Positions 1 to 7,486 of a stretch of DNA of 28,438 nucleotides are shown here, piece after piece. This DNA is from Firmicutes bacterium UBA6418 (GTDB lineage Bacteria > Bacillota > Clostridia > Peptostreptococcales > Anaerovoracaceae). Under the pieces are notes generated by a model. That model had not been told where the DNA came from, made no database searches, and saw only the letters and a program-made list of their open reading frames with translations. The stretch covers positions 1 through 28,438 of the forward strand of contig DJPG01000137.1 of the NCBI GenBank assembly GCA_002439735.1, read 5' to 3'. Position 1 is the stretch's first letter; every line of letters begins with the position of its first letter. Both the position numbers and the translations under genes were made by a program.

Positions 1-30
1 ACGGAACTGTATCACGAGGACTTTGATTAA
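1..30 (+). CDS. C-terminal tail of a possible rightward gene (partial)
   Basis: The first 30 bases read as an open frame, TELYHEDFD, ending at a TAA stop at 28-30. The acidic tail looks like a normal protein C-terminus, but nine residues cannot identify a family and the frame could be open by chance. If real, the gene runs towards oriC, opposite to every other gene left of the origin. Its function is unknown. Confidence 0.3.
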   Translation, partial: TELYHEDFD

Positions 31-211
31 TCCTTGCGTATTTTTAGAGTATTGCTTCAAAAACGCAACGGTCGACAAAATTCGACCGCTTTCGCTATGC
101 CAAAATCGGCTTGTCTTACGTTTTTGAGAGAGTCTTTCCGAAAAATCCAACACAGCAGTTCTCCGCGCATGTGTTTTCCCATGCCTACGGCAGGTGTGAT
201 CAGCTAGCAAG
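31..211. other. Non-coding stretch with several small inverted repeats
   Basis: No credible gene is seen here. The stretch holds a series of short inverted repeats: a 9-bp outer pair 57-65/119-127 (TCAAAAACG/CGTTTTTGA) enclosing a 7-bp hairpin 69-75/82-88 (CGGTCGA/TCGACCG), a 6-bp pair 149-154/170-175 (AACACA/TGTGTT) and a 4-bp pair 182-185/189-192. It ends at the strong hairpin at 212-243. This could be a structured 3' untranslated region or a small RNA. I do not recognise a known riboswitch or RNA family, and the strand is undetermined. Confidence 0.35.
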
Positions 212-243
212 CAGGGGAGAGTCCGCTTGCGGACTCTCCCCTG
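212..243 (-). terminator. Strong hairpin after the M23 peptidase gene
   Basis: A perfect inverted repeat has 15-base arms at 212-226 and 229-243 (left arm CAGGGGAGAGTCCGC). It begins 21 bases past the stop of the leftward peptidase gene. The stem is long and GC-rich, but only short T runs follow on either strand, so it may terminate or protect the 3' end by structure alone. It could serve both strands. Confidence 0.6.
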
Positions 244-264
244 TTTCATATGGTATTATTTCTG

Positions 265-1857
265 TTACAGGTAGTTTGACGGGTTGACGTTGGAGCCGTT
301 CTTGAAGATCTCGAAGTGGCAGTGTGCGCCGGTGCTTCGTCCGGTGCTGCCGACTGCGCCGATCTTCTGTCCCTGGTATACCTTCTGTCCGGCGGTTACG
401 CTGATGCTGCTGCAATGTGCGTACAGGGTCTTGAATCCGCCGCCGTGGTCGATGACGATACGATAGCCGTATGCGCCGGACCAGCCTGCCTTGGTGACAG
501 TACCGCCGTCCGCCGCGCGGATCGTTGTGCCGGTCGGTGCCGCATAGTCCAGGCCATAGTGCCATCTGCCCCAGCGAGGTCCGTATCCTCTGTATACGCC
601 GGCACTGACCGGACGGATGAAGCGGCCGGTGCCTTTCGTCGGCGGTACGGTCTTGGTACCCTTGACTACAACCTTGGATACCGGCTCTTTGATGGTCTTC
701 ACGCTCAGATCTTCGCGTTTTACGGTTTTGCCGTTCTGCTTGGTCAAACGCGCGGTAACCTTGGCTTTTCCCTTTTTCCCTGATCGGGTGACAACGGTCT
801 CGCCCTTGTAGTAGGAGGAGGATTTTTTGTACTCCGTATCGTAGGCGATGGATTCCGCGAAGGTTGTGATCTCGACAGTTTCAACGGTCAAAAGCGGTAC
901 CTCCTGCTGCGTGACGAATTGATCGCCCACATGCAGAACCATGGTATCCTTGATCCTTGGATTCATCTCTTTCAGTTCGCTGAGGGTCACACCCAGCTTA
1001 TCGCAGATTCCGTAAAGGGTATCCCCTTCGACAACCTTATAGGTCTTCTTTTGCTGGCCACCGCTCTTGAGCTTCTTGATCGCTGCGGCTTTACTGCTGA
1101 CATTCGCCAGTGTGGTATTGTAGGCTTCGATCTTGATGTCCTCCGCGAAGCCGACGCTTTCGTATTTTTTCCTGCTGCTTTTGTCGCCGGTGTACATCGC
1201 GAGGATCGAGTCGAGAACATCCTGCGCGATCTTTTCACTTTCGACGGTTGCCATTCGTTCTCCATTGACATTGATCGCGTATGCCTGTGCCTGAATATCA
1301 CCCATGTAGGTGAAACGGCGCAGTACGGTGTCCGGATCATCGATCTCTTTGCCGAATTTGAGTACCGGTGTGAACGTGATATCAGTTTCCGGATCAATGA
1401 CGATGTTGGAGCCGTATTCCTGCGAAAGCTCTTCGCTGACCATGTCGAGGATTTCCAGAACGTCCTGCTGTTGTTTTACAATTCCGAGGGTTCTGCCGTT
1501 ATAGGCATACTCGTAGTCAATGCTGGATGCGTAAAGGGCCACGCCGCACACGCCGACGACCAGCACCAGAGCGGCATTCTTGACGATTTCCTTACGGTGC
1601 TTGAGAATGCTCATGCGTGTATCGTGCATCCGCCGCGCGATGGTGACAAAAGACTTGGCGAGGAACCACATGAGGACATCCGCGCTCTTATCATAGGCGG
1701 TCATCATATTCGCGCAAGCATCGATAAGCTTATCGCCCTGCTTACGGAAGAACGGTCCTGCCTGATCCAGCAATTTGTCCGTTTCCTCTACAAGCCGCGC
1801 AGCCGTTTCGTAGATCAGCTGCTCACCGTGCTTGTTTGTTTGTTTCTTTTTTGCCAT
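265..1857 (-). CDS. Membrane-anchored LysM-G5-M23 cell-wall endopeptidase
   Basis: A 530-residue zinc metallopeptidase of the LytM/M23 family, predicted to cut peptide cross-links in peptidoglycan outside the membrane. In order it has a cytoplasmic N-terminus of about 94 residues, one membrane segment near 95-111, a poorly conserved extracellular region, a LysM repeat near 272-317 (YKVVEGDTLYGI), a G5-like domain near 321-402 and the M23 domain from about 433. Zinc and catalytic residues are visible: H433 and D437 in HYGLD, H481, and H512/H514 in HCHFE. The start at 1857 (MAKKKQ) is chosen because AGGAGAA lies just upstream; a longer frame to 1896 has no such site. It overlaps the end of the DnaD-like gene by 43 bases and is the last gene of the run. 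The long cytoplasmic N-terminus is unusual and might bind a partner. Family and fold are secure; substrate specificity is inferred. Confidence 0.92.
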   Translation of the reverse strand: MAKKKQTNKHGEQLIYETAARLVEETDKLLDQAGPFFRKQGDKLIDACANMMTAYDKSADVLMWFLAKSFVTIARRMHDTRMSILKHRKEIVKNAALVLVVGVCGVALYASSIDYEYAYNGRTLGIVKQQQDVLEILDMVSEELSQEYGSNIVIDPETDITFTPVLKFGKEIDDPDTVLRRFTYMGDIQAQAYAINVNGERMATVESEKIAQDVLDSILAMYTGDKSSRKKYESVGFAEDIKIEAYNTTLANVSSKAAAIKKLKSGGQQKKTYKVVEGDTLYGICDKLGVTLSELKEMNPRIKDTMVLHVGDQFVTQQEVPLLTVETVEITTFAESIAYDTEYKKSSSYYKGETVVTRSGKKGKAKVTARLTKQNGKTVKREDLSVKTIKEPVSKVVVKGTKTVPPTKGTGRFIRPVSAGVYRGYGPRWGRWHYGLDYAAPTGTTIRAADGGTVTKAGWSGAYGYRIVIDHGGGFKTLYAHCSSISVTAGQKVYQGQKIGAVGSTGRSTGAHCHFEIFKNGSNVNPSNYL

Positions 1858-3125
1858 AATTCTGCTTCTCCTGTTCTTTGTCCGGCGCAGCTGCACCGCT
1901 GTCCGTTTTCATCGAATCCGGTGTCGCCGCACTTTTCACAGGAATACCGCACGTCGGTATAGTCGAGCGGATAATTGTTTTCGGTCAGAAGAAACGCGCG
2001 TTCTTCCTCCAGCTCTCGCATCTGCTGCCGGATCTGCGCCTTCTGGGCGGCATTCATGCCGGTCAGCATCCCGCGCGCCAGCCTGCTGCCAAGCTCGCCG
2101 CGCATCGTATCAATCTGTTCGATACGAGGAAGCTTTTGATAAACCTCCTGTCGGTGTTCCTGTGCTTTTTTCTCCGCTTGTCCGCGAAGAAATTCATAAT
2201 ATTTATTCAAAACAGCCTGTGTGACTGTCACTTTCTGATTGACATCAAGACCGCGCGCCTTCGCTTCTTCGTACCAGTTCTCCAGCACCTTGTTTACATA
2301 GCGCAGATTCGGATTGGCCGTAGAAAGCGTCCGGTCGCATGCTTCCAGCACGCGCTCCATTTCGTAATGCATATCCTCAAACCAGGTATCCATCATCCGC
2401 TTTTCCGCTTCGGTAGCGCCGCGGTTCATACCCAGGGACTGCAACACGCGCTTATACCGCGCCTGCCGGATACCGGCTTCTTCGAGAAACGCATCCACAT
2501 CCTCTGCGGTCCGCAGTCCTCGTTCCGACCAGCCCATCACTACTTTCTTGATATAGGCAAGTCCGGTCTTTTGCCGCTGGCTGCAATAGGCGAACGCTTT
2601 GAGAATCAGTTCCTTGCTGGTATCAAAATCTTTTTCCCAGGAAAGGATCTCCGGCAGTTCCTTCTGCGGATCGAAGAGTCTTCCGGTGCAGTTTTCGAGA
2701 TCACGGATGAAATCTTTTACGGTATGATCGCACAGCTTTTCGGTGATCTGTCCGACGCTCTCTTCTGCCGACTGCAAGGAATTTTCCTGTTCCTCCGCGC
2801 TTCCGTACATCATCGCGCGCAGATTCCGGAACTCCACATCGCAGAACCCTTGCGGATCGGCGGCAGTTTCCCGTCTGTGGCAACGGACGATGCCCATCTC
2901 TTCCCAGTATTTCCATGCCTGTCCGACGGCCTTCTCCGGCAGCCGCAGCTGCTTGGCAAGCGTCGCGTCATCCATAGCTGCGCCGGTCTGCGCGTAAAGC
3001 AATCCGTAAAGATAGACCTTCACATAATCTCCGGGCGCACCCGGCATGTATTCATTGATAAAAATATTCTCTACATCGGTGGAAAACAGGTAAAAGTCTT
3101 TCACCTTTGCCTTCTTAAAGCTCAT
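1815..3125 (-). CDS. DnaD-domain primosome protein fused to a helicase-loader N-terminal region
   Basis: A 436-residue replication-initiation protein. Residues 1-105 look like the winged-helix N-terminal domain of Bacillus DnaD/DnaB. Two DnaD (DnaB_2) helical domains follow near 134-210 and 225-297, ending in motifs of the type YVNKVLENW. Residues about 303-415 form a charged helical stretch and then a four-cysteine knuckle, C396-x2-C399-x11-C411-x-C413, with the text CEKCGDTG. This resembles the N-terminal half of the clostridial DnaC/DnaI-type helicase loader, which in many relatives is a separate AAA+ protein next to this gene. No Walker motifs follow: the protein stops about 22 residues later, inside the peptidase gene. 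It probably recruits or positions DnaB helicase. The start has AAGGA upstream and lies 21 bases after dnaB. DnaD membership is secure; the fusion reading is by sequence memory only. Confidence 0.85.
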   Translation of the reverse strand: MSFKKAKVKDFYLFSTDVENIFINEYMPGAPGDYVKVYLYGLLYAQTGAAMDDATLAKQLRLPEKAVGQAWKYWEEMGIVRCHRRETAADPQGFCDVEFRNLRAMMYGSAEEQENSLQSAEESVGQITEKLCDHTVKDFIRDLENCTGRLFDPQKELPEILSWEKDFDTSKELILKAFAYCSQRQKTGLAYIKKVVMGWSERGLRTAEDVDAFLEEAGIRQARYKRVLQSLGMNRGATEAEKRMMDTWFEDMHYEMERVLEACDRTLSTANPNLRYVNKVLENWYEEAKARGLDVNQKVTVTQAVLNKYYEFLRGQAEKKAQEHRQEVYQKLPRIEQIDTMRGELGSRLARGMLTGMNAAQKAQIRQQMRELEEERAFLLTENNYPLDYTDVRYSCEKCGDTGFDENGQRCSCAGQRTGEAELWQKRNKQTSTVSS

Positions 3126-3146
3126 AGTTTCCTTATCTGCTGCGAT

Positions 3147-4463
3147 TTACAGCGCCTTGTCGCTGAATTTGGTGTATCTGGCTACCCAGGTCAGCTCTAT
3201 TTTATCGGTCGGGCCGCTTCTGTGCTTCGCGAGGTTGACCTCGCAGACGCCCGGCTTTTCGGTATTTTCGTTATAGTAGTCATCCCGATACAGGAAAATG
3301 ACGATGTCCGCGTCCTGTTCGATCGAGCCGGATTCACGCAGGTCGGAAAGCATCGGACGCTTATCCTGCCGAAGCTCCGGCGCTCTGGAAAGCTGCGAAA
3401 GCAAAATGACCGGACAGTTCATTTCTCTGGCCAGCAGCTTCATGTTCCGGGATAACGCACTGATTTCCTGCTGACGGTTGTCGGTTTTACCCTCGAAGGT
3501 CATCAGCTGCAGGTAATCGACCACGATCAGGTCCAGACCCTGTTCGGCCTTGAGTCGTCTGCATTTGTTGCGCATTTCCATCAGTGAAATGCCCGGCGTA
3601 TCGTCGATAACGATTTTGGAATTGTTCAGTTCGTCTACGCCCATGGAAACACGATCCCAGTCCTTGCGATCCAGGTCGCCCTGCTTCAGCTTCTGCATTT
3701 CCACGCGCGCCTGCATAGCCAAAAGTCTCTGACCGAGCTGTTCCTTGGACATTTCCAGGCTGAAAATGATCGCCGAGGTTCCGTGCTTGACTGCGCTCTG
3801 CTGTGCGATGTTCAGCGCGAAAGCGGTCTTGCCCATGCCGGGACGTGCCGCGACAATGATCAGGTCGGATCGCTGCAGACCGCTGGTCTTTTCGTCCAGA
3901 TCGTGAAAGCCGGTCGGGATACCGGTGATCTTGTCCTTATTCTGTGAGGCCGCGTCGATGATGCGCAGATTTTCGAGCAGCACATCCTGGATCTTCGTAT
4001 AGTCGTTTTTTTGCCGCATCTGCGCGATCTTAAAAATACCGCTTTCGGCATAGTCAAGGATCTCCCGTGTTGCCATCTTGCCTTCGTATCCCTTTTCCGT
4101 AATGTCCTCGGAGGTGCGGATCATCTGGCGCATAATGGCTTTTTCGGCAACGATCTTCGCATATTCTCTTCCGTTGGCGGTCGCCGGAACCTCTGCGGTC
4201 AGTGTCGCGATATAGGCTCTTCCTCCGATCATATCCAGCGAACGCCGACTTTTCAGCTCTTCGCAGACGGTAAGCATATCGACGGCGCTGTTCTTTCGAT
4301 ACAGCTCCCAGATTGCCCGGAATATTTCTTTGTGTTTTTCGTTGTAAAAATCATCCTCTTTGACTTCCTCCAGAATATCAAAGAGGACTTCCTTGTTGAG
4401 CATTGCCGCACCGAGGACGGAGCGCTCCGCTTCCTCGTTATGCGGAGGGATCCTCTCTATCAT
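3147..4463 (-). CDS. dnaB: Replicative DNA helicase DnaB (DnaC in Bacillus naming)
   Basis: A 438-residue hexameric 5'-3' helicase that unwinds the fork. The N-terminal helical domain starts with the typical MIERIPPHNEEAERSVLGA. The RecA-like motor has Walker A at 206-213 (ARPGMGKT), Walker B near 313-321 (IVVDYLQLM) and the later DLRESGSIEQDAD motif. Length is normal and no intein is present. The start has AGGAA a few bases upstream. It sits 57 bases after rplI and just before the DnaD-like loader gene, so helicase and loader are probably made from one message. Identification is very strong. Confidence 0.98.
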   Translation of the reverse strand: MIERIPPHNEEAERSVLGAAMLNKEVLFDILEEVKEDDFYNEKHKEIFRAIWELYRKNSAVDMLTVCEELKSRRSLDMIGGRAYIATLTAEVPATANGREYAKIVAEKAIMRQMIRTSEDITEKGYEGKMATREILDYAESGIFKIAQMRQKNDYTKIQDVLLENLRIIDAASQNKDKITGIPTGFHDLDEKTSGLQRSDLIIVAARPGMGKTAFALNIAQQSAVKHGTSAIIFSLEMSKEQLGQRLLAMQARVEMQKLKQGDLDRKDWDRVSMGVDELNNSKIVIDDTPGISLMEMRNKCRRLKAEQGLDLIVVDYLQLMTFEGKTDNRQQEISALSRNMKLLAREMNCPVILLSQLSRAPELRQDKRPMLSDLRESGSIEQDADIVIFLYRDDYYNENTEKPGVCEVNLAKHRSGPTDKIELTWVARYTKFSDKAL

Positions 4464-4520
4464 ATCAAATTCCTGCCCTTGTTTCGTGTTTATTTCTTGA
4501 AGCTTTTGTAAATTCTTGTT

Positions 4521-4967
4521 TTACTCTGCCGTGATCTCCACGTTCAGCTTGCCGGAAACCTCCGGATACAGCTTGACATCCACGGTCACGTTGCCGGTCT
4601 GCTTGATCGGACCGTCCAGCTGGATCTTTTTCTTGTCCACCGTGATTTTATATTGCTCCTGCAGTCTTTCGGCGATATCCTTGGACGTGATGGAGCCGAA
4701 GACTTTGCCGTTTTCGCCGGCTTTGGCCTGGATCTTTACGGTCACGCCCCGCAGTTTTTCAGCCAATGCCTGCGCGGCTGCTTTTTCTTCTGCTTTTTTC
4801 TCTGCCGCGATTGCCTTTTGCTTTTCGAGGCTGCGGATATTGCCCTCGGTCGCTTCAGTCGCGTAGCCCTTCGGTAGCAACAGGTTTCTTGCGTAGCCGT
4901 CGCTGACTTTTACGACCTCGCCGGCTTTGCCGGTTCCTTTTACGTCTCTATTCAAGATTACGATCAT
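4521..4967 (-). CDS. rplI: Large-subunit ribosomal protein bL9
   Basis: A 148-residue protein with the characteristic N-terminal domain MIVILNRDVKGTGKAGEV, the GYARNLLLPKGYA motif, a long connecting helix rich in A, K and E near 46-75, and the C-terminal domain containing GKVFGSIT. It binds 23S rRNA at the base of the L1 stalk. Length matches the family. The start has GGAGG 9 bases upstream and overlaps the end of gdpP by 20 bases, which suggests translational coupling. The gdpP-rplI-dnaB order is common in Bacillota. Confidence 0.98.
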   Translation of the reverse strand: MIVILNRDVKGTGKAGEVVKVSDGYARNLLLPKGYATEATEGNIRSLEKQKAIAAEKKAEEKAAAQALAEKLRGVTVKIQAKAGENGKVFGSITSKDIAERLQEQYKITVDKKKIQLDGPIKQTGNVTVDVKLYPEVSGKLNVEITAE

Positions 4968-6723
4968 CTTTGTTTACCTCCATAATATCCATAATTTTTT
5001 TGATGGTGTCCTCCACGGTCGCGTCGACCTGTGCGGCTGCTGTGGTCAAATGTCCGCCGCCTCCAAATTTTTCCATAATCAGCTGTACGTTGATATCGCC
5101 CAGAGATCTTGCGCTGATAACGGTTTTTTCGGCATCATTTCTGGCAGCTACAAAGGATGCTTTCACACCCTTGACCGTCAGGAGCTGATCCGCGATCTGC
5201 GCACACAGGAGCTGCGCGTCGTTTCCTTCTTTTTTGCAGACGGAGATCGCAATGCCGCCGTCAAAGATCTGCGCGGTAGTGATGGCTTCTGCTTTTAGAC
5301 GCACACTCGTAAAGTCCTCCTGGAAGAAGCGTTTCACTTCCGTCGGATCCGCGCCCTGCCTGCGCAGCCACGCAGCCGCTTCAAACGTTCGCACGCCGGT
5401 TTTAACGGAAAATCCATTGGTGTCAATCGTCATGCCTGCCAGCAAAGCTTCTGCTTCCAGCTTATTGAGACTTTTTTTACTGATCATATATTGCAGGATC
5501 TCCGCGACCAGCTCCGATGCGGAGGATGCATAGGATTCCATGTAAGCGAGTACCGGATTTTCGATGCACTCTTCCATCTTGCGGTGATGATCGATCACGA
5601 CCACGCGTTCGCAAAGCTGCAAAAGCCGCGGACATTGTACCAGGCTCGGTCTGTGGGTATCGGTGACGATCACCAGACTTTCCTCGTCTGCCAGCCCGAT
5701 CGCTTTTTCGGAAGTGATGAATTGATAGCGATCGCTTTCCTTTGCCTGTCGAAAAATTTCCTGCAGGCTTTCGTTGACATCATCGATCACGATATATGGT
5801 TCTTTTTCACACAGCAGGCACAGCCTTGTGACACCGAGCGCGGAGCCGAAGCTGTCCATATCCGGATTGGCGTGACCCATGATAAAAATCTTTTTTGACT
5901 GGTCGATCAGCTGCTTGAGCGCGTGACCGACGATTCTGGATTTTCCTTTATTGCTTTTTTCTACGGTTTGCAGCTTCCCGCCAAAATATTCGATCTTGAG
6001 ATTGCGCTTTACGACTGCCTGATCACCACCGCGTCCGAGTGCCAGATCCAGAGCCGCGTCTGCATAGGACTCAGTCTGTGACAGATTTTTTCCGCCGACC
6101 CCGACGCCGATGCTTAGGCTCGCCGGAAAATCCGCGCCGGTTTCCAAATGCCGCACCTCATCGAGAATATCAAATTTGACTGTTGTCATCCTGTCCAGAT
6201 ACTGCTGTTCAAACCACATGATATAGGCGCTGTTACGCACGCGGCTGACCGACGCGCTGATCTTGCCGGCCCATTTGCGGATCAGCTGATCGATCTCGCC
6301 CGAGAGCGCGAGGCGCGGCGCGGAGCCGGCATTGCTGATCAATTCATCATAGTTATCGATCTGGATTTTGGCGACACACGGTCTTTCCGCATTGTAACGG
6401 TCCTTCAGTTCTTCTAAATTCGTTACATCATAAAAGAATACGGTCAGATTGTCTTCGTCTCCTTCACTTTTCTGCGCGACGAGCTTAAAAACTCGATCGT
6501 TTCGCTTGATGACCGGGCAGATATCGTCCTGCAAGGACTGATAAAGCTCTGCCATTTTGACACCGGTCAGCGCGAAGAAATCTCCGTCCAGAATATCATC
6601 GTATAAAAAGACCTGACTGATCTGTCGGCTTGCTCCGATGACCTTTCCTTGCGCATTGATGATGCAGATAGGCAGCGGAACAGACAATACAGCTGCATTC
6701 CTCCTGTTTTCCGTTTTTTCCAT
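4948..6723 (-). CDS. gdpP: GdpP/YybT-type c-di-AMP phosphodiesterase lacking membrane segments
   Basis: A 591-residue DHH/DHHA1 phosphodiesterase, expected to hydrolyse cyclic di-AMP to pApA and so affect potassium, osmotic and cell-wall balance. It has a PAS-like domain near 13-100, a degenerate GGDEF domain near 112-245, a DHH domain with GHANPDMDSFG (283-293), DTH (355-357) and DHH (378-380), and a DHHA1 domain with GGGGHLTTAAA near 554-564. Bacillus GdpP has about 655 residues and two N-terminal membrane helices. Here the frame meets a TAG stop a few codons upstream of 6723 and the start has GAGGAA in place, so the protein begins almost directly with PAS and is predicted to be cytoplasmic. 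It is probably the first gene of the gdpP-rplI-dnaB-dnaD-M23 run. Enzyme class is strong. Confidence 0.93.
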   Translation of the reverse strand: MEKTENRRNAAVLSVPLPICIINAQGKVIGASRQISQVFLYDDILDGDFFALTGVKMAELYQSLQDDICPVIKRNDRVFKLVAQKSEGDEDNLTVFFYDVTNLEELKDRYNAERPCVAKIQIDNYDELISNAGSAPRLALSGEIDQLIRKWAGKISASVSRVRNSAYIMWFEQQYLDRMTTVKFDILDEVRHLETGADFPASLSIGVGVGGKNLSQTESYADAALDLALGRGGDQAVVKRNLKIEYFGGKLQTVEKSNKGKSRIVGHALKQLIDQSKKIFIMGHANPDMDSFGSALGVTRLCLLCEKEPYIVIDDVNESLQEIFRQAKESDRYQFITSEKAIGLADEESLVIVTDTHRPSLVQCPRLLQLCERVVVIDHHRKMEECIENPVLAYMESYASSASELVAEILQYMISKKSLNKLEAEALLAGMTIDTNGFSVKTGVRTFEAAAWLRRQGADPTEVKRFFQEDFTSVRLKAEAITTAQIFDGGIAISVCKKEGNDAQLLCAQIADQLLTVKGVKASFVAARNDAEKTVISARSLGDINVQLIMEKFGGGGHLTTAAAQVDATVEDTIKKIMDIMEVNKDDRNLE

Positions 6724-6837
6724 CTCACATTTCCTCTGTCGAATCTACCTGGATTTTTCTCACTTGTATTTTATCAACTTATGCTTATAACATCAGTTCT
6801 GCCGTCGCATCCTGCTCGGCAATCACTGTGTAAGGAC

Positions 6838-6865
6838 ATTATATCATAAAATTGACGTAATTTCA
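6838..6865 (-). promoter_or_regulatory. Probable promoter of the gdpP operon
   Basis: A perfect TATAAT -10 element lies on the minus strand at 6838-6843. A weak -35 (TGAAAT, 6860-6865) lies 16 bases upstream. It sits about 115 bases upstream of gdpP in the only sizeable gap between gdpP and the SprT-like gene, and its -35 reaches the end of that gene. Confidence 0.45.
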
Positions 6866-7411
6866 TCTACTAAATATAGGGGGCTCTTGGATCGTTTTCA
6901 GTTTTCCACCACATTTCGCACAGCGATAACGACCGGGATCGCGCGTCAGCGGACAAGCACGTCTGCGCACAAGGATCGCGCCGCAGCCCCGGCATTGCAG
7001 GAAATACTTTGCAGTTTCCGGTTGGCGCGGGGGATCGGTTGTTGGAAGCCCCATTGCTTTGTCTGAGGTCGTGGTGGCGATCGCATAGCCATAGGCTTGA
7101 TTCATGCGGCGCGCGTATGTTTTCCATTTCTTTCCATGATTTTGACATTCCGGGCAAGTATGAAGAATTTCATGTGCAAGGATTTCTCGGATCTTATCCT
7201 CTCGACACGCGAGCACTTTCGCGGATAATTCAATGGTGAAGGTGGCTTGGCCGCAAAAATTCTTTTGGCTGCGGCAACAGCCAAAGCGCCGTTTGGCGCG
7301 TGGATTGATCCTGACCTCGGCGGCGATCGTTCCCAGTGGGATCCGCAGTACCTCTGCTTCTGCGATCACTTGTCGCAGGAGCTGATTGATTTTTTCCTGT
7401 TCGTTTTTCAT
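6863..7411 (-). CDS. SprT-like zinc metalloprotein
   Basis: A 182-residue protein of the SprT-like family. It has the metalloprotease-like motif HEILH at 80-84 and a third histidine at H92 within CPECQNHGKKW, followed by a C-terminal zinc-ribbon-like pair, C140-x2-C143 and C164-x2-C167 (CAKCGGK). Related SprT/Spartan proteins act on DNA-protein crosslinks, but the role of short bacterial forms is poorly known. The start at 7411 is chosen for AAAGGA 4 bases upstream. The frame is open back to 7480, but that extension would translate the parS site from a GTG with no ribosome site. The gene follows parB and may be read through from it past the hairpin at 7428-7450. Confidence 0.85.
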   Translation of the reverse strand: MKNEQEKINQLLRQVIAEAEVLRIPLGTIAAEVRINPRAKRRFGCCRSQKNFCGQATFTIELSAKVLACREDKIREILAHEILHTCPECQNHGKKWKTYARRMNQAYGYAIATTTSDKAMGLPTTDPPRQPETAKYFLQCRGCGAILVRRRACPLTRDPGRYRCAKCGGKLKTIQEPPIFSR

Positions 7412-7427
7412 TTTATCCTTTAAGTAA

Positions 7428-7450
7428 GCAGCCCCTGTCATAGGGGCTGC
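7428..7450. terminator. Hairpin between parB and the SprT-like gene
   Basis: A 9-bp perfect stem, 7428-7436 and 7442-7450 (GCAGCCCCT/AGGGGCTGC), has a 5-base loop. It lies between the parS site and the start of the SprT-like gene. There is no clear T run after it on either strand, so it may be an attenuator or RNA-processing hairpin, not a full terminator. Confidence 0.45.
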
Positions 7451-7463
7451 TTGGCTGATTCTA

Positions 7464-7479
7464 TGTTTCACATGAAACA
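7464..7479. promoter_or_regulatory. parS site (one mismatch)
   Basis: TGTTTCACATGAAACA differs from the Bacillus parS consensus TGTTTCACGTGAAACA at a single central base. It lies 7 bases beyond the parB stop codon. ParB is expected to load here and spread. It is the weaker of two parS-like sites in the window. Confidence 0.88.
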
Positions 7480-7486
7480 CTGGCCT

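Noticed and set aside
1878..3455. Long plus-strand open frame (525 codons) opposite the DnaD-like gene and part of dnaB
   Set aside because: It is an antisense shadow with no domain.
7412..7480. N-terminal extension of the SprT-like protein starting MFHVKH
   Set aside because: The similar start arises only because parS is being translated; the first codon is GTG without a ribosome site.
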